Source of the DNA: Platanthera guangdongensis
Taxonomy: Eukaryota; Streptophyta; Magnoliopsida; Asparagales; Orchidaceae
Length of the DNA: 64,000 bases
Direction of reading: 5' to 3'
Assembly (NCBI GenBank): GCA_039583875.1
Contig: CM077165.1
Span: 72,838,757-72,902,756 of the forward strand
In this document: positions 9,889 to 20,947 of the stretch, piece after piece
Numbering within the stretch: position 1 is the stretch's first letter
Layout of the letters: each line of letters starts with the position of its first letter
Position numbers and translations under genes: made by a program
Notes under the pieces: model-generated
What the model was told of the DNA's origin: nothing
The model's database searches: none
The model's input: only the letters and a program-made list of their open reading frames with translations

Positions 9889-12800
9889 TCAGAAATCAGA
9901 GAATGTCACCTTACAATATAATTTCTTTTCCTTGCCCTTAACAAGTTTAATCTCTCTGTTGGGATTGAGGGCTTCTTTGTTTGATCTGGTATCATCTGCT
10001 GCACCCAAATATGTTTGCTTTTTAGGCCTGGGAACTACAGCTTCAGGATGTAATTCCATATACCTGTCAGAATCAAAGAATTTACTTGATGCATATCTCT
10101 CTAGCTCTTTCTGTCTCTGTTCAGACATAGTTGAAATGTTGGAAGAATCTATTTCTTGCTCTCTAGCCTTTTTAATCTGATACAGTGTAGCTAATTCCTT
10201 TAATCTGGCAGTCCAAGCAGCTGGATTGTTTTCAGGATCCTCAAAAGGTACAGGAGGCTCATATCTGTTAGATGGATTGTCTTGAGAAGGCCTGACAGAC
10301 ACAGTTTCTTTCAGCTTATAAGGGAAAGGACCAGATGTTGTGTCAGTTGAAATTTGTCTTTCCCTGGAATATGGGTGTTGCCTGGAGTACCCTTTGGAAT
10401 AGACTTGAATATCTCTTTGATTTCCTCTATATCCTCCTCTCCTGGATTGAGATCCCCTGGATTGGCTTCCCCTATTGTAGGATCTAGCATGAGGCTGATA
10501 GGGGGCCTGACTTCTGGCTGGGGGTTGAGCTACAGAGCTTCCACCTGCACCTACATAAGGAGCAGGTGGTGGAGGAGGATGAGAGTGCTGGAATTGGGAT
10601 GAACCCTTCTCATATTTTCTCTTCTTCTTCATTGCTTTCAGCTGGTTCTTGGAGTACTGCATCCAGTGCTCAGTAATAGGGCAGTCATGTAGAATGTAAT
10701 ATGGAATATCATTGTTATCCTTAACTTTGGTAGGAGGTACCCTCTTCATGGCTTTGCTCCTTGCCTTTCTTTTCCTGGCAATGGTAGCAGAAGATTCATC
10801 AGAGTCTGTTCTAAATTCATCACTTTCAGAACTCTGGTCATCATAGAGAGCATCTATTTTCTTCATTAGATCCTTCTTGAGTTGTACATAAGCAGATGAG
10901 GCAGAGGTTGTAGCAGCAGGTGTTGAAATGGTAACAGCAGAGACATCAGCAGATATTAAAGGTGTTGTACTAGGAGTAGAAGCAGAAACAACAGCAGCAA
11001 CAGATACTGGAGAGGTGACAACAGCAGTAACAACAGATTCACTAACAACAATATCAACAGCAGGAATAACATTAGAAACTGCAGAAGGCTCAACTTCAGG
11101 AGCCTCTGACATCAGAATTTCCTTGGAAATTGGTTCATCAGAAATAGCAGAGACTTCAGCAGCAGTAAATGCAATAATATCAGAAGCAACAATAACACAT
11201 TCTTCAGAAGAAGCAGCAGCATCAACATTTTCAGCAGCAGCAAATACTGAATTTTCAAAGGAGGTGATAGTGCTTGGGTCATAGCAAGAAAATGGCACAA
11301 GGGCCTTGGATAAATCTTCTGGAGGCTGGACAGCATTGACCTCTGGCAGACAGCTGAAGTATGCAGAATCAAAACTGATAGCAAAGACCTGAGGTTTATT
11401 GCAAGGACTGCAGCAGGAGGAACTTGTGCTTGAGGCATAGCAACAGCAACAGCAAGAGGAGGAGCTGAAGGGGCAGCAAAGATAGCAGCAGTAGCAGTAG
11501 ACAGGCTCACAGAAGCAGTCACAGAAGCAGCAGTAGCAACAGCAGCAGCATGAAGACTCACTTCATATGGCATCTCCCCCTGCCTAGATTCAGACAAGTC
11601 TGGATCAAGGCACACTGCTGTAGGAGCTGCCTGAGGGAAGAGGGAAGAGAGCCTGGTAGAGAGAGCTGCCACTGACAGGTGTAGTGGAGCCAAGGAGGTA
11701 TTCAATAGCAGAGAGAGCCTGGGGGCAAGCAACTCATACAGCCTATCAGCAAGGGCTGGGAGGTCTACTTGCTCAAGGGTTACTGGAGCAGAGGTAGAAG
11801 ATATAGGAGCAGGTGATGGTTCTGGTAGAGGAGAGCTGGTGAATGGTGGAAGGGATGGCTGAGGTGTTGGAAAGGTGGATATGGAGGATAGAGGGATGGA
11901 GATAGATGGGGTAAATGTTGGTTGGTCAATGATTTGGTGTAGAAGGTCTTGAAAGGAGGTGGAGGATGAGGGTAGCTCAGGAGTAGATGATGGGGAATCA
12001 TCCATAAAGGAATCATCAAGTAGGGTGAAGGATGGAATGGAGGGTGATGAGGTGACATCTGGTGGAGGGTAGGAGAATAGTATGTGGAATTATTCTTCTG
12101 GTGGAGGTAGAATAGGTACTGGAGAAGGTGTGGATGTTGGAGATGGGCTGGATATGATGATGGTGGATGGAGCTGGAATGGTAGATGGTATGGGAAGGGA
12201 TGGAATTGGAGGAGGAGGAGCAGAGGCAACAACAGCAGGCAGGTCATCTGCAGGGGCAGAGACCTATGGAGGAGTGACTCTCAGAGTCCTTGTGCCTGAA
12301 GGAGTACTGGAGGAGGGCCTGCTGGGCTTGCTGATTTGTCTGTCCCACTTTCCAAAGAGGGCACAAGACAGTCTCTTGGAGGCATTTATATGAATTCCAG
12401 AGGAGACCAGCAAGGCAGGGCACCTGTGCTGCAGAAACACTCCAATGATTCTCCCAAAGTTAACAAAACTTTTGTTGATTTTCTTTTTGATGAGGTCAAA
12501 GAAAACCTCTCCCCAATTAAGATTCTTCTTATCTATAAGAGCTCCCATGATGTAGAGCTGATACCTTGAAATTGTATCATGGGCAGAGTGCTTTGCCAGT
12601 AGCACTTTCCCAACAACATCTGCCATAAATCTGTACTCCACAGATAGGTTCCTTTTGAAGAGCTTGCTAGGGTTTCCCTCTGAATGACCCATTCTGGCAA
12701 GCAGTTCAGAATACTCATCTTCAGATAAATCAGCAGTATCTTCTCCATTTCTCAACTCAAAAACTTCTGATAGAATTGTTGGGGTCAAGGGTACCTGATT

Positions 12801-13037
12801 TCCAGCTATAGACCCAACAATGGTAGAGTGATCTTGATTATGGGCAATATAAACTCATTCCTTTATCTCATCAGATGCCAGCTTGATCCTGGTGGTCATT
12901 ATTGCTGTCAGATTCTGGTCTTTGAACAATCCCAATATATCTTGAAAAACCTGGTCAGTTGTGCTGAATGATTCCATGTCAATGTCGAAACCAGCATCAA
13001 ACTTCATAGCAGCAAGAACAGCAACTGACACAGCCAT
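9889..13037 (-). pseudogene. ORF3 of B: basic, RG-rich extra 3' gene
   Basis: The start is taken as the ATG at 13037 (MAVSVAVLAAMKFDAG). N-terminal about 250 codons: a domain shared with E, F and G (YRFMADVVGKVLLAKHSAHD; NFGRIIGVFLQ; GKWDRQISK). Middle: long Pro/Ser/Ala/Val low-complexity region. C-terminal part (9889-11298): basic clusters ARKRKARSKAMKR and KKKRKYEKG, then a proline run and an RG/RGG-like segment NRGSQSRGSQSRRGGYRGN. No signal peptide or transmembrane segment is visible, so a nuclear nucleic-acid-binding protein is more plausible than an envelope. Breaks: TGA at 12855-12857, TAG at 12264-12266, TAA near 12093, and a one-base shift near 11400. The function is not known. Confidence 0.65.
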
Positions 13038-13043
13038 GGGTAC

Positions 13044-13054
13044 CTGCAAAAAAT
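13044..13054 (-). promoter_or_regulatory. Candidate splice acceptor before ORF3 of B
   Basis: Minus strand TTTTTTGCAG ends at 13044, six bases upstream of the ATG at 13037. F and E have acceptors at equivalent places (28079 and 57449). Splicing has not been shown here. Confidence 0.5.
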
Positions 13055-13151
13055 CAACAAACAAAACGACCAAGTGTAGAACTGTTTGGAGGGAAAGAAA
13101 ATTCTTGCAGAGAAATCGAAAGCGCAAGGGAGAACGATGGCAAAAAAAGAG

Positions 13152-13158
13152 TTTTATA
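13152..13158 (-). promoter_or_regulatory. Candidate internal TATA box before ORF3 of B
   Basis: TATAAAA on the minus strand, about 115 bases upstream of the ORF3 ATG and directly downstream of the TCGTCGA array. Confidence 0.55.
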
Positions 13159-13189
13159 TTAGGGTTCGACGCAGAAATGGAAAGATCGT

Positions 13190-13452
13190 TGAACTCAGTT
13201 CGACGATCGAGGCTACTAAAGGAATCTGAAGAGTCTTCAACATCGTCGATCTCCGTTCGACGATATTGGAGAACGTCGAGCTCCGTTCGACGATCGTTCA
13301 GAGAACAAAATCGTCGAGCGCCGTTCGACGATCGTTGACCGGAAGAGATAGTTCATACTATCTAAGAGACGCTGAACTCAGTTCGACGATTGCGAAAATC
13401 GTCGATCTCCGTTCGACGATCTTGGGGCAAATCGTCGAGCGCAGTTCAGAGA
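13190..13452. repeat. TCGTCGA palindrome array in the pol-ORF3 spacer of B
   Basis: Several paired arms of the form (GA)TCGTCGA - 7 bases - TCGACGAT(C), with inner spacers such as TCTCCGT and GCTCCGT. The element is the same as in the LTR array. The array ends about 30 bp upstream of the TATA box at 13152. Confidence 0.88.
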
Positions 13453-13533
13453 TCAGAAAAATTCTAGACACTAAGAAAAGTCAGAATGTTTGCCTAGTCT
13501 TGGTCAATTTTTAAGCTTTCAAAATCTTGGATA

Positions 13534-14423
13534 TTATTTAAGACTTCCTCCATCTAACATTCCTAACTGATTTAGGAAGAAGGTGTGTTTCTTTTTATCC
13601 AAAGGCTTGGTGAAAATATCTCCCCTTTGTAAATCAGTTGGGATATATTGTAATTCAATTTTATTCTTTTCAACATTATCCCTTAAGAAATGATGCCTAA
13701 TCTCTATGTGTTTTGTCCTACTATGGAGGACTGGATTTTGAGCTATAGAAATAGCACTGGTGTTGTCACAAAAGATTTTAGACTTCTCTAAGTTGTAGCC
13801 ATAGTCTAGGAGTTGGTTTTGAATCCACAAGATTTGTGAACAACAACTGCCTGCAGCCATATATTCAGCTTCAGCAGTTGAAGTTGACACAGATGTTTGT
13901 TTCTTACAAAACCAAGAGACAAGTCTGTCACCAAGGAACTGACAAGTTCCACTGGTGCTTTTCCTGTCAATTCTGCATCCAGCATAATCAGCATCTGAGA
14001 ATCCAGTTAAATCAAATGCTGAATCTTTTGGATACCAGAGACCTAGATTTGGACAACTTTTAACATACCTGAGAATCCTCTTTACTAATGTTAGGTGTGA
14101 CTCTCTAGGGCTTACTTGGAACCTAGCACATATACATGTAGCAAACATTATATCTGGTCTACTAGCTGTAAGATACAGTAAAGAGCCAATCATTGCTCTA
14201 TATGTTGTCTGATCAACATGTTTCCCATGTTCATCAGCATCCAATACAGCATTAGTAGGCATGGGTGTTTTCATACAAGATGCCTCAGACATACCAAATT
14301 TCTTAACCAGTTCATTTGCATACTTGGTTTGAGAAATAAAGATGCCTTCAGCATGTTACTTGACTTGCAATCCTAGGAAGAAGGATAGCTCACCCATGCT
14401 ACTCATCTCAAATTTAGAATGCA
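13534..14423 (-). pseudogene. RT C-terminus and RNase H of B
   Basis: The open part 13534-14292 carries RT C-terminal and RNase H motifs: [75 protein letters not shown] and DIFTKPLDKK, ending at QLGMLDGGSLK. Between this and the YVDD block there is a frameshift (near 14470) and a TAA near 14356, where a Gln codon is expected. RNase H would degrade the RNA of the RNA-DNA hybrid. Confidence 0.9.
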
Positions 14424-15947
14424 TCAGGTTAGAAAACCTTCTGCACAATTTGGAGTCAGTAGAACCAAAATAATATCGTCTACATAAATTTGTACTAGTA
14501 GGGTATGGGACTTATGGGTTCTAATGAAAAGAGTTTGGTCTACTCTACCCCTTATAAAACCATTTTCCAAGAGAAAGCATGCTAGGGTCTCATACCATGC
14601 TCTAGGAGCTTGCTTGAGACCATATAATGCTTTATTCAGTCTAAAAACATAATAAGGAAAAGTTGGAGAGATAAAACCTGGAGGTTGTCTGACATAAACT
14701 TCCTCTTTGATGTCTCCATTCAAGAAAGCACTTTTGACATCCATCTGATATACTTTGAAGCCTTTGTGTGCTGCATAAGCTAGAAATATTCTGATGGCTT
14801 CTAGTCTTGCAACTGGTGCAAAGGTCTGGTCGTAGTCTATTCCTTCTTCTTGAGAGTATCCCTGAGCAACTAGCCTTGCCTTGTTCCTTATAATTACTCC
14901 TTGATCATCCAATTTGTTTCTGAATACCCATTTTGTTCCAACAATTGAGTGATCCTTAGGCTTTGGCACTAGTTCCCATACTTTGTTCCTCTCAAATTGA
15001 TGCAACTCCTCTTGCATTGCAATGATCCAGTGTGGATCTTGCTCTGCATCTTGAATGGACTGAGGTTCAATTTGAGATAGGAAGCAGGTGTGCAACAGGT
15101 TTTGGTTGACCTGATTTCTGGTTTGCACACCAGCTGAGATTTCTCCAATTATTTGGGAAATTGGATGGTCTCTTGATGTTACTAAATCAACAGGGGGTGT
15201 TGATTGTTCACCAACCTGTGTTGTTGTTTCCTCTTGTGGTACAACAACTGGCTCTTCAAGTTGTTCTTCAATATGTTGAGCATTTCCTTCATCTTCACTG
15301 CTTTCATCCTCTTGAGTAACCTGTAACTTGTTCAAGTCTTCAACTAGAGAATGTTCCTGCAAGGGTTCTATGGTAGAAGAAATCTTCTCCTTGAAAGACA
15401 TGTTAGATTCATCAAATGAAATGTGAACAGATTCCTCAATTTTTAAAGATGATTTATTATAGACCCTATAAGCCTTGCTGATCATGGAGTATCCCAGAAA
15501 CACTCCTTCATCAGCTTTGGCTTGAAATTTTGCTAAATATTTCTTGTCATTATTATGAATATAGCAAATACAACCAAAGACTCTAAAATAGTCAACTTTA
15601 GGTTTATTCCCTTTGAGTAATTCATAGGGAGTCTTTCCCTTTAGTTTATGTATCAGACTTCTATTCAGCACATAGTTGGAGGTGTTCACTGCCTCTGCCC
15701 AAAAGGATAGAGGTAGATGAGCATCTGACAACAATGTAGTGGCAGATTCAATAAGGGTTCTATTTTTCCTTTCAGCTACCCCATTTTGTTGAGGAGTTCT
15801 AGGAGCTGAGAAAGTATGCCTGATCCCTTCACTCTGACAGAACTCTTGCATAAGAAGAGAATCAAACTCTGTCCCATGATCACTTCTGATCAGGGCAATG
15901 TGAGTATTGAACTCAATTGTATACATTTGAGAAACTCTGTCAGACAC
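14424..15947 (-). pseudogene. integrase C-terminal part and RT of B
   Basis: A 507-codon open frame. It opens in the integrase core: [11 protein letters not shown] (second catalytic Asp) and [11 protein letters not shown] (catalytic Glu), then [16 protein letters not shown] and [10 protein letters not shown]. After an acidic linker comes [93 protein letters not shown] and YVDDI. It leaves frame right after YVDDI (residue about 495). The first integrase Asp lies in the neighbouring frame upstream (15890-16087). Confidence 0.9.
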
Positions 15948-16697
15948 TTAAAGTTATCAGACTTCTTCCTTAGAAAGAACACCCAAGTGAATCTAGAGAA
16001 GTCATCTACAACTACTAAAGTGTAGGATTTCCCTCCTAGGCTTTGTACTGTGATGGGTCCAAAGAGATCCATGTGTAACAGATACAATATCCTAGGTGAA
16101 TCACTCTTATTAAGTGACTTAAAGCTGTTTTTAGTTTGCTTGCCTAATTGACAAGCCCTGCAGAGTCCTTCCTTCTTGTAGGGGCCAGAAGGTAGTCCTC
16201 TAACAAGGTTGTCTTTGGATAGCCTAGCAATAGTTCTAAGGTTTAGGTTGTCCTAATCTCTTATGCCATAAAATATTTGGTCTACAGACAGAATTAAACA
16301 AGCAGATATCTACATCAGTTAAAAGAAAATCTACTAGATAGATGTTACCTTTCCTTTTACCTGTCAACACAGTTGTGTTGTCCTCTGACTTGATTTTGCA
16401 TAAGGCTTTGCTGAAGGTCACCTGGTAGCCTTCATCACACAGCTGACTGATGCTAATTAGGTTGTGCTTCAGTCCTTCCACATAAGCTACCTTCTTGAAA
16501 GTTACTGAACCAATCTGGACTGCACCATATCCTTTAGTCTGTCCAAAGTTTGAATCACCAAAGATAACTTTGGGTCCAAGCTTGGCTCTGAAGGATGTGA
16601 GGTTGTCCTTGTTCCCTGTCATGTGCTTAGAGCACCCACTATCCAAATACCATTGCTGGTTAGATGTTGGATAGGTCTTCACCTGCACATAAGACAA
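15948..16697 (-). pseudogene. protease, pre-integrase and integrase N-part of B
   Basis: Aspartic protease-region motif WYLDSGCSKHMTG near the start (residues 17-29 of the 16697 frame), then VAYVEGLKHNLISISQLCDEGY and HKRLGQ, where the frame breaks at 16236. The next piece holds the integrase zinc-binding C-x2-C (GLCRACQLGKQ) and MDLFGPITVQSLGGKSYTLVVVDDFSRFTW with the first catalytic Asp (15890-16087 and upstream). The 16697 frame overlaps the end of gag by 19 nt in a different frame. Confidence 0.85.
16677..16685 (-). promoter_or_regulatory. Candidate splice donor at the gag-pol junction of B
   Basis: CAG/GTGAAG on the minus strand overlaps the gag stop codon (TGA). E has CAG/GTGAGT and F has TAG/GTGAAA at the same place. 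A spliced gag-only RNA is known in other plant copia elements; its use here is inference. Confidence 0.45.
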
Positions 16698-18777
16698 TTC
16701 ATTTGTTTTTGACCTAAGTTTACCTTGGGCCTAGGTTGATAACCTTTAAATTCTGAAATGAAAGACATCCCAGGTTGACTCTTATATCCTTCAGGATGAT
16801 ATCTCCTTGGAGGTATAATCCATTCAGTATAAGGGTTAAAGATTTGGGATGAAGGACCCTTAGGATTCAATTTTGATTTGCCTTTGAAAAATTTTCCAGA
16901 GCTCTGACCTCTGTTCGACGATCTTGGAGCTGCGTTCGACGATCTTGGGTCAGATCGTCGAGCTCCGTTCGACGGTCGACTATGGCTGAGGTCAGGTATT
17001 TGAGATCGTCGACCTGCGTTCGACGACTTTGGCTGAGATCGTCGATCTGTGTTCGACGATTTTGCCTGAGATCGTCGAGCTGCGTTCGGCGATCGTCGAT
17101 CTTCATTCGGCGATCGTCGATCTCCGTTCGACGATTTCTGCTGGGACTTGGTTTTCTGGGGCAGATCAGAATTTTTCCTAGCAACCTCTACAACTCCCTT
17201 TCCTTTGTCAGAAATGAATTTGATTGGGGTTATTAGAACTATGGGTTGGCTGGATGAAGCACCCAAGCCCAGTGTACTGTTGAATCTGGAGTTCACTATG
17301 CTTGTGATGTCCATCAGCTTGATGCTTCTCCCATTGAGGGATTCTTCAAGCTTCTTGGCCTCAGAGAGCTCACTTTTCAGTGAAGGCTATCTGTTCCCTA
17401 CAGCACTCCAACTCCTGAGAGAGTTTGAGGTTTTCTTACTTTAAAGTATTGTGTTCAGATAATTGATTTCTGAGAGAGATAATTTCTTTCTCAGACTTTA
17501 GCAGGTCTAAACATAGTGCTTTAAATTCAGATTTAAAATCCTCTGAACTAAAATCAAAAGAACCAATTACCTGATCTTCTTCAGGTTGAGTCTCTGAATC
17601 TGACTCTGACTCCTCTTCTTCTGAATTATGCTGTGAGGCATTGATTGCCATCATGCAGAACTCCTTTTCTTCTGCATCATCCTCATCATCACTGGAGCTG
17701 GATGAGGCTTCTGACTCTTCTTCAGTCTCACTCCAGGATTCAGCAACAAACCCTTTTCTTGTATGTTTGTTTTTGCTTGAAGAGGGTTTGCCATTGTCAT
17801 TCCTCTTGGAGTCTTTTTTCCTTTCTTCTTTCTTTCATGTCTCTTCTGTCCTTGTTCTTGTTCTCTGGACAGTCAGGAACTATATGCCCTGGTTTCCTGC
17901 AACCAAAGCAAATAATGTCTTTATTATTGCTAATGGACTTGTCATACCTTGGCTTATCCTGCTCCTTGTATGATCTTCTTCTGAAGTCCTTTCTGGCCAT
18001 TTTGTAAAATCTTTTGGCCAACAGACTGAGTAGTTCATCATTGCCTGTGGCTTTGTCTTCAGGCAGATCTTCAGTTGCCTTGAATGCTATGGTCTTCTCT
18101 TTTCTTGTGGCTGGTGAGGCAGCCTTCTGTTCTTCCTCTCTATTTTTGATGAGTAGCTCATAAGATTTGAGCTTACCCAATAGAGCTTCAGTAGTGATCT
18201 CATTCAGACTTCTGGCATCCTTAATTGGCCAGATTCTTGAATCCCAAGTGCTAGGGAAGCACATTAGGATCTTGTCATTAAGTTCTGTTAGAGAGATCTC
18301 TTTGTCCAATGTTCTGAGTTCACTGACAATTAGACTTAGCCTGTTGTACATGTCTCCCACTGACTCAGTTTCTCCCTTTTTGAAATTCTCATATTGAGAG
18401 ATGAGATGGGATCTTCTATCCTTTCTCTCATCAGCTGAGCCTGAGACTATTTTTGAGAGTTTGTCCCAAATTTCCTTCGTTTAATTGCATTCAGCCACCT
18501 TTTGAAATATGTCATCAGACATTGTCTGGGCCAAGATGTTCATAGCCTTGGCATCAGCTACCTTCCATCTCTTGATATCAGCATCTGTTCCTGATGGAGG
18601 TGGAACAGCATTTGTACTTGTGTTCTCTGGGGGTCTTGGACATACTGTCAAAACAGAGTTAAAGATATCTTCGTCAATAGAATTCATGTAAAGTCTGATC
18701 CTTGCTTTCCAAAGTGCAAACTTGGATAGATTGCACACTGGAGGTCTGGTGCTAGCATAATCTTTGTTTTGGGCCAT
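16679..18777 (-). pseudogene. gag of B
   Basis: The start is the ATG at 18777 (MAQNKDYASTRPPV). An N-terminal UBN2-like copia gag domain contains KARIRLYMNSIDEDI and MNILAQTMSDDIF. A CCHC knuckle CFGCRKPGHIVPDC is near 17880. An acidic coiled-coil-like stretch follows (17436-17700). A tail repeats DRRS/ARRS units (encoded by the palindrome array) and ends with WIIPPRRYHPEGYKSQPG. Breaks: TAA at 18481-18483 where relatives have Ser, a shift in an A6 run near 17817, and another near 17430. Gag would form the particle and bind genomic RNA. Confidence 0.85.
16912..17135. repeat. TCGTCGA palindrome array inside gag of B
   Basis: About 225 bp of the same TCGTCGA...TCGACGA arms found in B's LTR and ORF3 spacer, here in coding sequence. 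On the minus strand it is translated as repeated (D/G/A)RRS-type units. The array lies about 230 bp upstream (element sense) of the gag stop and donor site. Confidence 0.88.
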
Positions 18778-18892
18778 GATTTGTGAAAACAAAATCTAAT
18801 AATAAACTACAAAAGAAAAACAGATCTAACTAGGGATCTTTGGGTTCAGGTGTTAGCCTGTACAACCAATCAGGTATGGTATGTTTAACCAA

Positions 18893-18908
18893 CCTCGCTT
18901 TGATACCA
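18893..18908 (-). promoter_or_regulatory. Primer binding site of B
   Basis: TGGTATCAAAGCGAGG two bases downstream of the 5' LTR. It matches the initiator-Met tRNA type (TGGTATCAGAGC) with a mismatch. Confidence 0.85.
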
Positions 18909-18910
18909 AT

Positions 18911-20423
18911 TGAAAGTGCAGCTAGATCTGATATACTCTAGAGGGGGGGGGGTGAATAGAGTATATGGTGCTTTGAAACTTTTTACAACAACTGTTGTAA
19001 TAAGAGTGAGCAGGGAAGCAATAATAAATCTAATCACAGTACTAAGTTAAACAAAGCTAAGAACAGAAAAATCAAGGCCAGAAACAAAAATGAAAACAAG
19101 CAAAACCATAAGACACAAGGAAATATAGTGGTTCCCCTAAACTTGGGTACATCCACTCTTCTACCACCCTAGGTAGGAATCCACTGCAGGATGAGTTGAT
19201 CAGGTGTCCTGGGCACCAATGAGCTTTTGATAAGGTGCTCAAAAACCAAATCAGATTTTTTGATCAGGTGTCTTGCCACCAATGAGCTTTTGATAAGGTG
19301 CTCAAAAGTCAAGTTCAAACTTTTGAAGGGAGTTTGAGAAACCCTTTACAGAGAGGGGGTGAGAGAGTGATGGAAGTCTTCTCTTTCTCAAACAACTGAG
19401 AAGACTATGTGGATTATTGATGTCAAAGCTCCCCCTGAATCCTTGAGATCTTCAGGAAGAAAAGCTTTGCTGAGGGTGATAGGCCTTCAAAGATTGAACT
19501 CCAGCAATAGATGATTTCAGCAATGACTAAAATGTTGAATGTTTGGAGTCTGGAAATATGTTGCCTTGAACACTTTGAAACTAAGGAGATCTGAAGATTT
19601 CTGGAAAGATTGATCTCCTTGGATGAGTGTTCTTGAGAATTCTTTGAGACAGTCTATGATGTCTAACTGTGTGTCTATCTCTCTGTAATCTGTATTCTAT
19701 GTGAGATTCAAAAATTCTTCTCTATTATTCTCTGATACAGAATAGAATAACATTCTCTTTCAAGTATAGCCGTTGGCCTGCATTAATTGCATCCTTAATT
19801 GCACAATCTCTTCTGGAGGAAAGTCCACAGAAATATTCCTTGAAAAATCCCTTGAAACTTGGTACAGAAATGAATGAAAATGGCTAGGAAATCTCTGAAT
19901 TAATTGCAGAATAACTCCTTAACTGATTTGAATTTGAATTTAGAAACATCCTTGAAGTTATCTGAAATCGTCGAACTGAGCTCTACTATCGTCGAGCTGA
20001 GCTCAGCAATCTAGAAATATACAGCAGCAAAATATCGTCGATCTGAGCTCAAAGATCGTCGAACTGAGCTCAGAGATAAAGATCCAAAGCAGAGTCAAAA
20101 TCGTCTACCTGAGCTCACCGATCGTCGAATGGAGTTTGATGATATAATGAAGTTGAGCTCAGTGATCATCGAATGGAGTTCGACGATCTATCGAAGTTGA
20201 GCTAGATGATCGTTGATCGGAGTTCGACGAATCGTCGTGCTGAGCTCGACGATATGACTTAGTCTCTAAGCAGAAAATCTTGGTCTTCAGGGCAGCTTCC
20301 ACACCTAGACTTCTAACCCTTAGACTCAATTCTAATTGACCTATTGGGCTATACAGGAGGTCAAGCATAGGTTCCTAGAGACATAGTGATCCTGACCCAA
20401 ATTAGTAATAGGGTGTTCCAACA
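18911..20423 (-). repeat. 5' LTR of B
   Basis: 1513 bp, same termini as the left copy. The G run in the U5 hairpin is longer here. Part of the palindrome array (about 20100-20240) has lost CpGs relative to the left LTR. TSD CAGGA follows at 20424-20428. Confidence 0.95.
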
Positions 20424-20428
20424 CAGGA

Positions 20429-20830
20429 CTTGTCATGTGCCACGCCCATGTCACAGGCCGTGTGCCCTGACACGGCTTTAGACACGCTCGTGTCCCGCCC
20501 GTGTTCACCAGGCCTCATTGCCTTGGCCAAATCCAGAGAAGGACACAGCCATATGACACGCCCATGTCACAAGTCATGTTCCCACTTGACTCACCTCTCG
20601 AGAAGCGTCGACTGCATTTCGTCGAGTGGAATTCGTCAACCTAGAAGATGACACTGTCTCGGACACACCCGTGCACAGGCCATGTTCCCTCTCGAGAACT
20701 CGTCGAGTGCATTTCGTCGAGCACTTGACAGGCTGCTCAACCATACAGAGCAGGACACGGCTTGGGACACGCCCGTGTCCCAGGCCGTATTGCCCAACCT
20801 TAGCTCAATCTTGGGATTTGGGGTGTTACA
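20429..20830 (-). repeat. 3' LTR of A, U3 portion right of the B insertion
   Basis: In A's sense this is the start of U3. It contains repeats with GGGACACGCCCGTGTCCC-type palindromes, and two related blocks with CTCTCGAGAA...TTTCGTCGAG (about 20596-20640 and 20690-20735). It ends GGGTGTTACA. No gene is seen. Confidence 0.88.
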
Positions 20831-20846
20831 ACCCTCCCCTCCATAC
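20831..20846 (-). promoter_or_regulatory. Polypurine tract of A
   Basis: Minus-strand purine tract ATGGAGGGGAGGGT directly abuts the 3' LTR. Confidence 0.8.
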
Positions 20847-20947
20847 AAGAAATTTCATCCCGAAATTTACACACAGTAAGGGAACCAGCAGTCAAAATGT
20901 TATAACTTCAAAGTTTATGTTACAACAAGATATGTATTGTACAACAA

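Larger units (their letters stand above)
8247..20423 (-). mobile_element. Element B: complete SIRE-like Ty1/copia retrotransposon
   Basis: A 12177-bp minus-strand element with both LTRs (1511 and 1513 bp), TG...CA ends and a perfect 5-bp target duplication CAGGA at 8242-8246 and 20424-20428. Primer site and polypurine tract are present. Order in element sense: gag, PR, IN, RT, RNase H, array spacer, ORF3. Reading frames are interrupted by several stops and single-base shifts, some in homopolymers, so it is non-autonomous as read. The two LTRs differ at roughly 35-40 sites by eye. Confidence 0.95.

Noticed and set aside
10354..12569. Plus-strand open frames (for example 10928-11284, 12082-12393)
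   Set aside because: They are reverse-strand shadows of the Ala/Ser/Pro-rich low-complexity region of B ORF3 and show no independent protein features.
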